The notes under the pieces: model-generated
Told to the model about the DNA's origin: nothing
The model's input: the letters and a program-made list of their open reading frames with translations, nothing else
The model's database searches: none
Position numbers and translations under genes: made by a program
Origin: SIG644 sp045613985
Lineage (GTDB): Bacteria > Bacillota > Clostridia > Oscillospirales > CAG-272
Length of the DNA stretch: 64,000 nucleotides
Direction of reading: 5' to 3'
Assembly (NCBI GenBank): GCA_045613985.1
Contig: JAZLCA010000072.1
Coordinates: forward strand, 1-64,000
Part shown: in pieces, positions 17,202-26,508 of the stretch
Layout of the letters: every line of letters starts with the position of its first letter
Position numbering within the stretch: position 1 is the first letter of the stretch

Positions 17202-18110
17202 ATGCCATCGACACAAATTCAATGGTTTCCGGGACACATGGCCAAAACGCGCCGTCTGATCACCGAAAACCTGAAAAACGTAGACCTGATCATTGAGGTC
17301 TTGGATGCACGCATTCCATACAGCTCACGCAACCCCGAGCTGCCCCGCCTGATCGGCAACAAACCCGCGCTGATTCTCTTGAACAAGTCCGCGCTTGCCG
17401 ATCCCGAAAAGACCAAGCGTTTTGCAGAATTGTACCGCAGTGAAACGGTGCGCTGTCTTGCCATTGACTGTTTGACGGGCGAAGGCATCAACCGTATTCT
17501 GCCCACCGTACAGGAAATTCTCAAGGACAAAACAGAAAAATACGAAAGCCGCGGCATGGCGGGCCGACGTCTGCGCGCCATGATCTTAGGTATTCCCAAC
17601 GTTGGAAAGTCTACCCTGATCAACAAGCTGGTCGGCAACAAAAAGGCCAAGGTGGAAAGCCGCCCCGGTGTTACTGTGGACAAGGCATGGTACTCTACCT
17701 CGATCGGCATCGATCTGATGGATATGCCTGGACTTCTCTGGCCCAAATTTGAGGATCACATTGTAGGCGAGAATTTAGCCATGACGGGTGCCATCAAGGA
17801 CGCCATTCTCGATATCGAGACCATCGCCATGCGACTGTGCGGTCGCTTGCGTGATCAGTATCCTGCTCTCCTGCTGTCTCGTTATCCTATCGCAAAAGCC
17901 GTGGAAGAACTCAGCGAATACGACGATTTCGATCTGATGGAGGCCATCGGCCGCCGCCGCGGAATGCTCATTTCGGGTGGCGAAGTCAATATCGAGCGCA
18001 CTGCCAATATGCTCATCGATGAATTCCGCTCGGCCAAGATCGGACGCATCACGCTGGATCGTCTGCCCCAAAAGAACAAAAACGAAGAAGGTGACGGCCA
18101 TGAACAATGA
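17202..18110 (+). CDS. rbgA: Ribosome biogenesis GTPase RbgA/YlqF family
   Basis: 302 residues. This is a circularly permuted GTPase: the G4-like motif comes first, then G1 (GIPNVGKST, 130-138), G2 (PGVT) and G3 (DMPG). The start IQWFPGHMAKTRR is typical of RbgA, which acts late in 50S assembly. Oddity: G4 reads NKSALAD, so Ala64 stands where NKxD normally has Asp, the residue that reads the guanine base. The C-terminal RNA-binding helical domain is present. The gene sits 25 bp after lepB and overlaps rnhB by 11 bp. Confidence 0.92.
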   Translation: MPSTQIQWFPGHMAKTRRLITENLKNVDLIIEVLDARIPYSSRNPELPRLIGNKPALILLNKSALADPEKTKRFAELYRSETVRCLAIDCLTGEGINRILPTVQEILKDKTEKYESRGMAGRRLRAMILGIPNVGKSTLINKLVGNKKAKVESRPGVTVDKAWYSTSIGIDLMDMPGLLWPKFEDHIVGENLAMTGAIKDAILDIETIAMRLCGRLRDQYPALLLSRYPIAKAVEELSEYDDFDLMEAIGRRRGMLISGGEVNIERTANMLIDEFRSAKIGRITLDRLPQKNKNEEGDGHEQ

Positions 18111-18861
18111 CGTTGCCGAGTTAACGTATTTCAAGCAAGCCGGATTCACTCTCATCTGCGGCACAGACGAAGCGGGGCGCGGTCCTTTGTGCGGTCCTGT
18201 GGTCGCCGCGGCCTGTATCCTGCCCGAAGGCGTGACCATAGCCGGACTCAACGACTCCAAAAAGCTGACCGCTAAAAAGCGGGATAAGCTGTTCGACGAG
18301 ATCAAAGAAAAAGCACTGACCTATTGCATCGCCCAATCGAGCGTCGAGGAGATCAATCGCTACAATATTCTTGAAGCGTCCCTCCTTGCCATGCGACGGG
18401 CCATCGCTGGCCTGTATCCCCTCCCCGAGGCTGCTTTGATCGACGGAAACGTTGAACGTGATTTCCCCCTGCCCGCCCGCGCCGTCATTCACGGCGATGC
18501 CCTCGTTCCCGATATTGCCGCGGCTTCGATTCTTGCCAAGGTCACCCGTGATCGCGGCTGTATTGAATTGGATGCACAATATCCCCAATACGGCATTGCG
18601 GGCCACAAGGGCTACGGCACCAAAGCGCATATGAATGCTTTGCGGGAGCACGGTCCTTCTCCCATTCACCGTGCGAGATTTATTCGTTTTTTACATCCTG
18701 ACGCACCGGATGATACCGAGGCGCGCCCCGAGGATATTGCCCTGGCCAAAAGCCCCGCATCTTACGCTTTCCCAACCAACTGCCGCAAGTGTTCGTACAA
18801 TGACGTCCGCGACCTTTTGCCCGAATGGATCCTCGATTTCAAGCACGGAGAGACGGTATGA
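18100..18861 (+). CDS. rnhB: Ribonuclease HII
   Basis: 253 residues from the ATG at 18100, which overlaps the end of rbgA and has GAAGG upstream; a longer frame lacks a start signal. Catalytic residues begin with Asp23-Glu24 in GTDEAGRGPLCGP; LIDGN and the DIAAASILAKVTRD block supply the remaining acidic residues. It nicks RNA-DNA hybrids and removes misincorporated ribonucleotides. The core ends near residue 205; about 45 further residues include NCRKCSYNDV and end with DFKHGETV. This tail with a CxxC is longer than usual. Translation is coupled to yraN through an ATGA overlap. Confidence 0.93.
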   Translation: MNNDVAELTYFKQAGFTLICGTDEAGRGPLCGPVVAAACILPEGVTIAGLNDSKKLTAKKRDKLFDEIKEKALTYCIAQSSVEEINRYNILEASLLAMRRAIAGLYPLPEAALIDGNVERDFPLPARAVIHGDALVPDIAAASILAKVTRDRGCIELDAQYPQYGIAGHKGYGTKAHMNALREHGPSPIHRARFIRFLHPDAPDDTEARPEDIALAKSPASYAFPTNCRKCSYNDVRDLLPEWILDFKHGETV

Positions 18862-19259
18862 GCAATCAAAAAGCAACCGTGGGGCTGACGGGTGAGGACG
18901 TCGCCGCCCGATTTTTAGAGCAAAACGGTTTTACCATCGTGGAGCGCAATTATCGCAGCGGTCATCAGGAGATCGATATTATTGCCCGCAACGAAGAATT
19001 TCTGATCTTCGTGGAGGTCAAGACACGCTCCTGCCATTTACCCGAGGACTTGAAATACGGTCGCCCCTCCCAAGCAGTGGGAGCCGCTAAGCAGCGACAT
19101 ATCGTCACGGCGGCCAAAAATTATTTGAGAGGACATCCCGAGAACACGTTGCAGCCACGCCTGGACGTCATCGAGGTTTATCTCAAAAAAACGGTCGAGG
19201 GTGCCCCGCCTCATCTGTTGAATATCCATCACATACGTAATGCATTCCTCGCCAAATGA
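18858..19259 (+). CDS. yraN: YraN/UPF0102 family endonuclease-like protein
   Basis: 133 residues. Start chosen at the ATG of the ATGA overlap with rnhB. The PD-(D/E)xK nuclease core is visible as GHQEIDIIARNEEFLIFVEVKTR: Glu and Asp of EIDII and the EVK triad would bind the metal. The N-terminal GEDVAARFLEQNGF is also typical. The family is nearly universal, lies beside rnhB in many bacteria, and is thought to act in DNA processing, though its exact role is unsettled. Confidence 0.9.
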   Translation: MSNQKATVGLTGEDVAARFLEQNGFTIVERNYRSGHQEIDIIARNEEFLIFVEVKTRSCHLPEDLKYGRPSQAVGAAKQRHIVTAAKNYLRGHPENTLQPRLDVIEVYLKKTVEGAPPHLLNIHHIRNAFLAK

Positions 19260-19279
19260 GGAGAAAAGGAGTCTTCATT

Positions 19280-20227
19280 ATGAATCTCGATTACATCGAT
19301 CTGCACTGTGATACGGCCCTTGAGCTGTATCGCAAGAATCAGCAATTGCAAACCAACCATCTGGCCATCTCGCTCGACAATGCTGCCGCCTACCATCGCT
19401 ACGCCCAGTTCTTTGCTATCTGGGGCAGCTACAAGCGGACCGATGAGCAGATCTACGATGATTTTATCACAGTTTCGGACCATTTTGACCGTCTGATTGC
19501 CGAAAACGACAGTATCTGCCGCGTGCGCACTGCAAACGATCTTGCCACTGCCTGGCACAACGAAAAGGTCGCCGCGTTTCTTGCCGTAGAGGACGCACGT
19601 CTTCTGGCAGGCAACCTTGAGCGTCTGGACGAGCTGGCCGCTCGCGGCGTCAAGTATCTTACGCTGATGTGGGCGGGCGAGAGCTGCATCGGCGGCGCCC
19701 ACAATACCGAGACGGGATTGACCGATTTCGGCAAAGAGGTCGTGCGGGGCTGTTTTGAACGAGGGATTATTCCCGATATTTCGCACGCATCGGCTAAGAG
19801 TGCCGACGATATTCTTACGTTGGCAGAACAAGCGGGACGTCCCGTCATTGCCACCCACTCCAACGCCTATGCCGTGTGGGGTCATTCCCGCAATCTCAGG
19901 GATGAGCATTTCAAGCGTTTGATCGCTCTGGGCGGTATCGTCGGACTTAACCTTTGCGCGCATCACGTCAAGGATTGTGACAACCAAGGCTATGCGCGCC
20001 CCGAGGATATGCTTCCCCATATTGAGCATTTTATCTCCCTTGGCGGCGAAGACCATATCGCCATCGGTGGAGACCTGGACGGCGCGTCGTTGCCCGAGGG
20101 CATTTCCACCGTTGACAACGTAACTCTTCTTGCCGAAGCTATGGCGCAACGAGGATACTCCGAGACACTCATCCGCAAAATCTTCGGCGGCAACGCTCTT
20201 CGTTTTATTGAACGTCACATTGGCTAA
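19280..20227 (+). CDS. Membrane dipeptidase-like peptidase, M19 family
   Basis: 315 residues from the ATG at 19280 (AAAGGAG upstream; the in-frame ATG at 19256 overlaps yraN's end and is unlikely). M19 metal-binding motifs are visible: DLHCDT at the N-terminus, a Glu in AVEDAR, ISHAS and ATHSNA, and GGDLDG near the C-terminus. Bacterial relatives hydrolyse dipeptides, including D-amino-acid-containing ones, with a dinuclear zinc centre. No signal peptide, so cytoplasmic. It follows yraN closely and may be read from the lepB promoter. Confidence 0.9.
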   Translation: MNLDYIDLHCDTALELYRKNQQLQTNHLAISLDNAAAYHRYAQFFAIWGSYKRTDEQIYDDFITVSDHFDRLIAENDSICRVRTANDLATAWHNEKVAAFLAVEDARLLAGNLERLDELAARGVKYLTLMWAGESCIGGAHNTETGLTDFGKEVVRGCFERGIIPDISHASAKSADDILTLAEQAGRPVIATHSNAYAVWGHSRNLRDEHFKRLIALGGIVGLNLCAHHVKDCDNQGYARPEDMLPHIEHFISLGGEDHIAIGGDLDGASLPEGISTVDNVTLLAEAMAQRGYSETLIRKIFGGNALRFIERHIG

Positions 20228-20299
20228 ATCTGCCGATAACAGATACCCGCTAACCCCAAATACATTTTTCAAGTTACACCGAAAGGATCACCAAAAGCC

Positions 20300-21790
20300 A
20301 TGAATTACTACAGCACCCGAGACCAAAAGAAGGAATTTCCCGTCAGCGCCGCCCAGGCCATCAAGCAGGGCCTTGCAAGCGACGGCGGTCTGTTTGTTCC
20401 TGAAACGTTGCCTACGCTGACCGAAGAATTTTTGAATGATTTGTGCGCGGCCGACTACGCCATCCGCGCCGCGAAGATCATGAAACTGTTTTTGGACGAC
20501 TATACTTATGAAGAATTGCTCTTTGACTGCCAAGCCGCTTACGCGCCCGACTCTTTCCGCGGTGGCGCAGCTCCCCTGGTTGCCGTAGGAGAAGACGGAT
20601 TGTATTCTCTGGAACTGTGGCACGGCCCTACCGCCGCTTTTAAGGATATGGCACTTCAGATCATGCCCCGCCTTCTCTCTCGCGCCTTGAAAAAGACGGG
20701 AGAAGATCGCACGGCACTGATTCTCGTTGCCACCTCGGGCGACACGGGCAAGGCCGCTTTGGAGGGTTACCGCGATATCGATCAGACCAAAATGATCGTC
20801 TTCTATCCCGTGGACGGTGTCAGCCGCGTGCAAAAGCTGCAAATGGCAACTCAGTTGGGAGAGAACGTTAGAGTTTTGGCCATCCGCGGCAATTTTGACG
20901 ACGCTCAGACCGGTGTCAAGCGCATTTTCGGTAACACTACCGTGGCTGACCGCTTGAACGAAGGCGGATATCTCTTGTCCAGCGCCAACTCCATCAACTG
21001 GGGCAGACTTCTTCCCCAGATCGTTTATTACGTATCCGCTTGGTGTGATTTGATCAACGCCGGCAAGCTGGCGCAAGGCGAAACCTTCAACGTCTGTGTT
21101 CCCACGGGTAACTTCGGTAATATTTTCGCCGCTTACCTGGCTCGCCGTATGGGTCTGCCGATCAACAAGCTGATCTGTGCTTCCAACAAAAACCACGTTT
21201 TGACCGACTTTTTGCGCACCGGCACCTATGACCGCAACCGTGCTTTCCACCTGACCATGTCCCCCTCGATGGATATTCTCATTTCGAGCAATCTGGAGCG
21301 TCTGCTCTACTTCACCGCAGGCTCCGCCGTCACCGCCGACTGTATGGCTCAGCTGAACGCCAACGGCTGCTACACCGTTACTCCTGAAGTCAAAGAGGAG
21401 ATCGGCCGCGTTTTCGTCGGCTATTATGCGGACGAAGAAGAAACAGCCGCCGCAATTTCCCAGGTTTGGAATAAAAACGGCTACCTTTCCGATACCCATA
21501 CCGCTGTTGCGCTTTCCTGTGCCGAAAAGTACCGTGCCGATTCCAAAGATGCAGCGCCCATGGTCGTGGCTTCCACCGCAAGCCCCTACAAATTCGCCAA
21601 CAACGTCTACCGCGCCGTCAGCCAAAAGGATCCGACGGACGATTTGGCGGCGTTGGATGAGCTGTCCGCTTTGACGAACACCGAAATTCCTTATCCCCTG
21701 GCAGGTCTGGCCGAGCGCACCGTGCGCTTCAAGGACGTCATTGACGCTTCCGATATGACCGCCTCGGTATACGAAACCCTCGGTCTGTAA
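20300..21790 (+). CDS. thrC: Threonine synthase
   Basis: 496 residues. The N-terminus MNYYSTRD and the PLP-binding Lys in WHGPTAAFKDMALQ are diagnostic, and SGDTGKAA is the phosphate-binding loop. The length matches the long bacterial ThrC class. It converts O-phospho-homoserine to threonine, the last step of threonine synthesis. Other thr genes are not nearby. Ribosome binding site GAAAGGA. Confidence 0.95.
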   Translation: MNYYSTRDQKKEFPVSAAQAIKQGLASDGGLFVPETLPTLTEEFLNDLCAADYAIRAAKIMKLFLDDYTYEELLFDCQAAYAPDSFRGGAAPLVAVGEDGLYSLELWHGPTAAFKDMALQIMPRLLSRALKKTGEDRTALILVATSGDTGKAALEGYRDIDQTKMIVFYPVDGVSRVQKLQMATQLGENVRVLAIRGNFDDAQTGVKRIFGNTTVADRLNEGGYLLSSANSINWGRLLPQIVYYVSAWCDLINAGKLAQGETFNVCVPTGNFGNIFAAYLARRMGLPINKLICASNKNHVLTDFLRTGTYDRNRAFHLTMSPSMDILISSNLERLLYFTAGSAVTADCMAQLNANGCYTVTPEVKEEIGRVFVGYYADEEETAAAISQVWNKNGYLSDTHTAVALSCAEKYRADSKDAAPMVVASTASPYKFANNVYRAVSQKDPTDDLAALDELSALTNTEIPYPLAGLAERTVRFKDVIDASDMTASVYETLGL

Positions 21791-21802
21791 ACCAATAAAG
21801 AA

Positions 21803-21825
21803 ACGGCTGCCGAATCGGCAGCCGT
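21803..21825. terminator. Hairpin shared by convergent thrC and DUF1540 gene
   Basis: 11-bp perfect inverted repeat (21803-21813 with 21815-21825) around a single base. The T-rich stretch lies on the minus-strand side, so it suits the DUF1540 gene better than thrC. Confidence 0.65.
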
Positions 21826-21831
21826 CCAAAA

Positions 21832-22026
21832 TCAAATGTCCTTTTTTTGCTTGAAGGTAGCGCAAACGGTATCCTGCGAGCTGGTCGCATAGCTGGGGCC
21901 AACCGAGATCTCCTTAGCCGTGCAGTGGGTGTCGCAATCGTGATACACGCAGTTGGTCACGTTGCAAACGATGCCGCCGATGTGGTCCTTGCCAAAGCAA
22001 GTGCGCTTGTTTTGATCATCCATCAT
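21832..22026 (-). CDS. DUF1540 small cysteine-rich protein
   Basis: 64 residues from the ATG at 22026 (AGGAG about 9 nt upstream). Cysteines are arranged as GGIVCNVTNCVYHDCDTHCTA followed by a later Cys in VCATF, the DUF1540 metal-binding-like pattern. Family members are common in Clostridia and usually small; several are linked to sporulation or stress, but no biochemical role is established. It is transcribed against thrC. Confidence 0.85.
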   Translation of the reverse strand: MMDDQNKRTCFGKDHIGGIVCNVTNCVYHDCDTHCTAKEISVGPSYATSSQDTVCATFKQKKDI

Positions 22027-22142
22027 GTTCAAAATCTCCTATCCATCATGGTAGTTGCCGCCGCGGTTCGACGGACATTGCTATCTTCCCCAAAAGTCAG
22101 GGCGTTTATTCTTGATCACGAAAATTAACGAAAGGAGTCGTC

Positions 22143-22904
22143 ATGGCGCTGTTTGTACTATCCGATCCCCATTTGGCCATTCGTCACGCTGACAAATCCA
22201 TGGAAGCGTTCGGCAGCCGTTGGCAGGATTACGTTAACCGCATAGAGAAAAACTGGCGTGCCGTTGTCAGCGACAACGATACCGTCGTCCTGCCGGGAGA
22301 TATCTCTTGGGCTATTACGTTGGAAGGTGCGCGCGACGATCTCGCCTTTCTTCATTCTCTGCCCGGTCAAAAGCTGCTGGGCAAAGGCAATCATGACTTT
22401 TTCTGGTCCACCGCCTCTAAAATGAACGCTTTTTTCAGCGAGTGCGGTTTTGATTCTCTGCATATTCTGTATAACAACGCTTATTTGATCGAAGATATGA
22501 TCCTCTGCGGCACACGTGGGTGGTTCTACGACGAGAAGCTGCAGAATACCGTTGGAGAGGTGGATTATACCAAAATCATCAACCGAGAATTGGGACGGCT
22601 GCGCCTGAGTCTGGAAGCCGCCCGCGCTCTGCAACAAGAACAGCCAAAAGCCGATGGCACTCCCTGCGAAATCATTCCCTTTTTGCATTTTCCGCCATTG
22701 TTTGGAGATTTTCGTTGCCATGAGTTTATGAATCTTTTGGCAGAATACGGAGTGCGCCGTTGTTACTTCGGCCACATCCACAGCGATCTGCCCGAAGGGC
22801 ATCCGAGTGTCGTCGACGGTATTCATTACATTTTGTGCTCGGCAGACCATCTTCGCTTTACTCCTTTGCCCGTTTTCCCGACAGAACGCTTCAATTTCTC
22901 TTGA
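22143..22904 (+). CDS. Calcineurin-like metallophosphoesterase
   Basis: 253 residues. Metal-binding motifs appear in order: SDPHL near the N-terminus, LPGDISW, GKGNHDFFW, PFLHFPP and YFGHIH. These are the five blocks of the calcineurin-like superfamily with a dinuclear metal site. No signal peptide, so cytoplasmic. Substrate unknown. Ribosome binding site AAAGGAG; separate from trigger factor, which has its own promoter. Confidence 0.88.
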   Translation: MALFVLSDPHLAIRHADKSMEAFGSRWQDYVNRIEKNWRAVVSDNDTVVLPGDISWAITLEGARDDLAFLHSLPGQKLLGKGNHDFFWSTASKMNAFFSECGFDSLHILYNNAYLIEDMILCGTRGWFYDEKLQNTVGEVDYTKIINRELGRLRLSLEAARALQQEQPKADGTPCEIIPFLHFPPLFGDFRCHEFMNLLAEYGVRRCYFGHIHSDLPEGHPSVVDGIHYILCSADHLRFTPLPVFPTERFNFS

Positions 22905-22930
22905 TTTTCAAAGAAAAATAGGAAAAAGGC

Positions 22931-22959
22931 TTGACATTTTATCCGATTTTCGGTAAAAT
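22931..22959 (+). promoter_or_regulatory. Promoter for tig-clpP-clpX
   Basis: TTGACA (22931-22936), 17-bp spacer, TAAAAT (22954-22959). Confidence 0.8.
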
Positions 22960-23010
22960 ATAGGATGTATGTAAATTTTTAGCCAAATGCTATATTTTGG
23001 AGGAACAAAA

Positions 23011-24309
23011 ATGACACTGACAAAGAATGAAAAGAACGAACAGGGCCAGGTAGTCCTGGAGTTCAAGGTAGAAAAAGACGTTTTCGACGCAGCCGTCGAA
23101 AAGGAATACCGCAAGGAAGTTAAGAACATCACCGTCCCCGGTTTCCGCAAGGGTAAGGCCCCCCGCTCCGTCATCGAAAGAATGTACGGTAAGGGCGCAT
23201 TCTACGAGGGCGCATTCAACGCAATCCTGCCCGGCGCTTTTGATGAGGCTGTTAAGGAAGCAGCAATCGAGGTCGTCGGCCAGCCCGAGTTTGACGTTGT
23301 ATCCTGCGACGACAACGGCGTTGTATTCTCTGCCGTTGTTTACGTAAAGCCTGACGTTGAGATCAAGGATTACTTCGGCATCGAGGTTTCCAAGGAGATC
23401 GCTCCCGTAACCGAAGAAGAGATTGACAACGAAATCTTCGGCGTTCGCAACCGCAACTCTCGCGAGAGCGACGTTACTGACCGTGCCGCTGAAAACGGCG
23501 ATACCGCTACCATCGACTTCGAGGGCTTCGTTGACGAGGTTCCCTTCGAGGGCGGCAAGGGTACCGATTACGCTCTGGAGCTGGGTTCGAACACCTTTAT
23601 CCCCGGCTTTGAGGATCAGATCGTCGGTCACAACGTCGGCGATGCTTTTGACGTAAACGTCACCTTCCCCGAAGAATATCACGCTGCTGACCTTGCCGGC
23701 AAGCCCGCCGTATTCAAGGTAACGCTGAACAAGCTGCAGAAGATCGAGCTGCCCGAGCTTGACGACGAGTTCGTTAAGGATGTTTCCGAATTTGACACGG
23801 TAGATGAATACCGCGCAGATTGGAAGGCAAAACTGGAGAAGCAGCACGAGGACAGCGCCAACGCCGCTTTCGAGAACGATCTGATGAAGGCGCTCATGGA
23901 TAAGCTGGTTGCCGATATTCCCGAGCCCATGTTCGTTGAGGAGACCGAGAACTTCGTTCGCGATTACGATAACAGACTGCGTATGCAGGGTCTGGATCTG
24001 AACACCTACTTCAAGTACACCGGCCTGACGCTGGAGAAGCTGCGCGAGCAGATGCGTCCTCAGGCGGAGAGCCAGGTCAAGTGCCGTCTGGCGCTCGAAA
24101 AGATCGCCGCTCTGGAGAACATCCTGCCGACCGACGAAGAGGTTGCTGAGGAATACGCTAACATCGCTAAGGCGTATAATATGGACGTAGAGAAGGTTCA
24201 GTCCATGATCGCTTCCGATGCCATCATTGCCGACATGAAGGTCAAGAAGGCAATGGATTTGGTCAAGGAAAAGGCAGTTATCGTCGCCAAGACCGCTGAC
24301 GCTGAATAA
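23011..24309 (+). CDS. tig: Trigger factor
   Basis: 432 residues from the ATG at 23011, preceded by GGAGG. The ribosome-binding tail with VPGFRKGKAP lies in the N-terminal domain (1 to about 112). An FKBP-type prolyl isomerase domain follows (about 155-240: GDTATIDFEGF, GSNTFIPGFEDQIVG, FPEEYHA). The helical C-terminal chaperone domain completes the protein. It binds at the 50S exit tunnel and shields nascent chains. Placement before clpP and clpX is the classic quality-control cluster. Confidence 0.96.
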   Translation: MTLTKNEKNEQGQVVLEFKVEKDVFDAAVEKEYRKEVKNITVPGFRKGKAPRSVIERMYGKGAFYEGAFNAILPGAFDEAVKEAAIEVVGQPEFDVVSCDDNGVVFSAVVYVKPDVEIKDYFGIEVSKEIAPVTEEEIDNEIFGVRNRNSRESDVTDRAAENGDTATIDFEGFVDEVPFEGGKGTDYALELGSNTFIPGFEDQIVGHNVGDAFDVNVTFPEEYHAADLAGKPAVFKVTLNKLQKIELPELDDEFVKDVSEFDTVDEYRADWKAKLEKQHEDSANAAFENDLMKALMDKLVADIPEPMFVEETENFVRDYDNRLRMQGLDLNTYFKYTGLTLEKLREQMRPQAESQVKCRLALEKIAALENILPTDEEVAEEYANIAKAYNMDVEKVQSMIASDAIIADMKVKKAMDLVKEKAVIVAKTADAE

Positions 24310-24337
24310 TCCGTTCGCATCATCGAACACAACGATT

Positions 24338-24372
24338 GCCCGGCATTGCGCTTCGCTGCCGGGCAGTCTTTT
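24338..24372 (+). terminator. Hairpin between tig and clpP
   Basis: 8-bp GC-rich stem (24338-24345 with 24357-24364), then AGTCTTTT. No separate clpP promoter is obvious, so it is probably a partial terminator that lowers clpP expression relative to tig. Confidence 0.6.
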
Positions 24373-24406
24373 CCCAATTACAAAGAACAAAACGGAGGTA
24401 TTTCCC

Positions 24407-25015
24407 ATGCAAGATTTCTATTCTCCCCGTGCGGCTCTCGTCCCCACCGTTGTAGAGCAAACCGGTAAGGGCGAGCGCGCGTATGATATCTACTCCCGCC
24501 TGCTTAACGACCGCATCATTTTCCTGTCCGATGAGGTCAACGACGTGACTGCATCGCTGGTCGTAGCGCAAATGCTGTTTTTGGAGGCAGAGGATCCCGA
24601 TAAGGATATCAGCCTGTACATCAACAGCCCCGGCGGCTCGGTTACGGCAGGCATGGCTATCTACGACACTATGAATTTCATCAAGTGTGACGTTTCCACC
24701 ATCTGCATCGGTATGGCTGCCAGCATGGGTGCCTTTTTGCTTGCCGCAGGTGCCAAGGGTAAGAGAATCGCTCTTCCCAACAGCGAAATCATGATCCATC
24801 AGCCTCTGGGCGGCGCGAAGGGCCAGGCCACTGACATCAAGATCCAGGCCGATCTCATTCTGCGTACCCGTGACAACCTCAACCGTATCCTTGCCGAGAA
24901 TACGGGCAAGTCGATCGAGGAGATCGCCCGCGACACCGAGCGCGACAATTTCATGACCAGTGCTCAGGCACTCGAGTACGGTCTGATCGATAAGATCCTG
25001 ACCAAGCGCGACTGA
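24407..25015 (+). CDS. clpP: ATP-dependent Clp protease proteolytic subunit
   Basis: 202 residues. Catalytic triad Ser106 (MAASMGAF), His131 (IMIHQPLGG) and Asp180 (ERDNFM). YINSPGGSVTAGMAIYDTM is the family signature, and the length is normal. It forms the tetradecameric protease chamber that works with ClpX, encoded 23 bp downstream. Ribosome binding site GGAGG. Confidence 0.97.
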   Translation: MQDFYSPRAALVPTVVEQTGKGERAYDIYSRLLNDRIIFLSDEVNDVTASLVVAQMLFLEAEDPDKDISLYINSPGGSVTAGMAIYDTMNFIKCDVSTICIGMAASMGAFLLAAGAKGKRIALPNSEIMIHQPLGGAKGQATDIKIQADLILRTRDNLNRILAENTGKSIEEIARDTERDNFMTSAQALEYGLIDKILTKRD

Positions 25016-25038
25016 TTCTGATCAAACGAGGAAACAGC

Positions 25039-26373
25039 ATGGACAACAATAATAACAATTCGGGAAAGAACAAGCAAGATTTGCGCCGTTGCGCCTTTTG
25101 CGGACGTAACGAGCATCAGGTCAACTTTCTCATTCCCTCCCCCACCGGCATCTATATCTGCGACTTTTGCGTAGATGCCTGCGACGATTTGATCAACCAG
25201 ACGCTGGAGGATGAGGAATACGCTCGCGGCGATGCAGGTATGTCGCTGACCCTGGAGACGCTTCCCAAACCCGCCGAGATCAAAGCGGGATTGGACGAAT
25301 ACGTCATCGGGCAGGATGAAGCGAAAATCACCTTGTCGGTCGCGGTGTACAACCACTATAAGCGAATTCTTTCCAAGCAACAGAAAAAGAGCAAAAGCAA
25401 TCCTTCGCCCCTGGAGGACGTAGAGCTGCAAAAGAGCAACGTTCTTTTGCTTGGTCCTACCGGTGTGGGCAAAACCTATCTTGCCCAGACGCTCGCTAAA
25501 ATGATGCAAGTTCCCTTCGCAATTGCCGACGCTACCACGCTAACCGAAGCCGGTTACGTTGGTGAGGACGTTGAGAATATTCTGCTTCGCCTGATTCAGG
25601 CGGCCGATTACAACGTCGAGTTGGCCGAGCGTGGTATCATCTATATCGACGAAATCGACAAAATCTCCCGCAAGAGCGAAAATCGCTCCATCACCCGTGA
25701 CGTATCGGGCGAGGGCGTACAGCAGGCGTTGCTCAAGATTTTGGAGGGTACCGTCTCTAACGTACCTCCCCAGGGCGGCCGCAAGCACCCTAACCAGGAG
25801 TTCATTCAGGTCAATACCGAGAACATTCTGTTCATTTGCGGCGGTGCCTTTGACGGTCTGGAAAAGATCATCGAAAAGCGCAAGGGCAACCAATCCATTG
25901 GCTTTGAAAGCAAGATTCAGAAAAAAGAGGAACGCCGCGAAAACGGCATTTTCCACGATGCTACCGCCCACGACATCGTCAAATTCGGCTTGATCCCTGA
26001 GTTGGTCGGCCGTTTGCCCGTCATGGTTTCTTTGACCGATCTTGACCGTGAGGCACTGGTGCGCATCATCCGCGAGCCCAAAAATTCGCTCATCAAGCAG
26101 TATATGAAGCTGTTTGATATGGACGGAGTCAAGCTGACCTTTACCGACGAAGCACTCAACGAGGTAGCCGCACTTGCCTTGGAGCGCAACACGGGCGCCC
26201 GCGGACTTCGCTCCATCTTGGAGAAAATGATGACCCGCATGATGTTCGACATTCCTTCTCGCAAGGATATCGAGGAAGTGCAGATCACGCCCGCCTTTGT
26301 GCGCGGCGAGGGAGAAGCAACTTATCTTCTCAAGCAACCCGAGGCTCCGGCTTTGCCTCAAGCAACCGAATAA
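25039..26373 (+). CDS. clpX: ATP-dependent Clp protease ATP-binding subunit
   Basis: 444 residues. N-terminal zinc-binding domain (RRCAFCGRNEHQV ... CDFCVDAC), Walker A GPTGVGKT, Walker B IIYIDEIDK, and the ClpP-docking IGF-type loop in NQSIGFESK. The C-terminal sensor region is NTGARGLRSILE. It unfolds substrates and feeds them into ClpP. A strong terminator follows directly. Confidence 0.97.
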   Translation: MDNNNNNSGKNKQDLRRCAFCGRNEHQVNFLIPSPTGIYICDFCVDACDDLINQTLEDEEYARGDAGMSLTLETLPKPAEIKAGLDEYVIGQDEAKITLSVAVYNHYKRILSKQQKKSKSNPSPLEDVELQKSNVLLLGPTGVGKTYLAQTLAKMMQVPFAIADATTLTEAGYVGEDVENILLRLIQAADYNVELAERGIIYIDEIDKISRKSENRSITRDVSGEGVQQALLKILEGTVSNVPPQGGRKHPNQEFIQVNTENILFICGGAFDGLEKIIEKRKGNQSIGFESKIQKKEERRENGIFHDATAHDIVKFGLIPELVGRLPVMVSLTDLDREALVRIIREPKNSLIKQYMKLFDMDGVKLTFTDEALNEVAALALERNTGARGLRSILEKMMTRMMFDIPSRKDIEEVQITPAFVRGEGEATYLLKQPEAPALPQATE

Positions 26374-26377
26374 ACAC

Positions 26378-26419
26378 ACGGAGATATCAAGATCCATTCT
26401 CGATATCTCCGTTTTTTTA
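26378..26419 (+). terminator. Terminator after clpX
   Basis: 11-bp stem (ACGGAGATATC at 26378-26388, GATATCTCCGT at 26402-26412) followed by a T-run. Confidence 0.9.
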
Positions 26420-26422
26420 CGA

Positions 26423-26452
26423 TTGACATCTCAAGGATTTTTGTGATATAAT
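26423..26452 (+). promoter_or_regulatory. Promoter for malQ
   Basis: TTGACA (26423-26428), 18-bp spacer ending TGA (extended -10), TATAAT (26447-26452). Confidence 0.8.
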
Positions 26453-26508
26453 ACACTAGACATTGATATATCGCAATTTAAGCAATTTTTGTTATTAGGA
26501 GCAACGTT

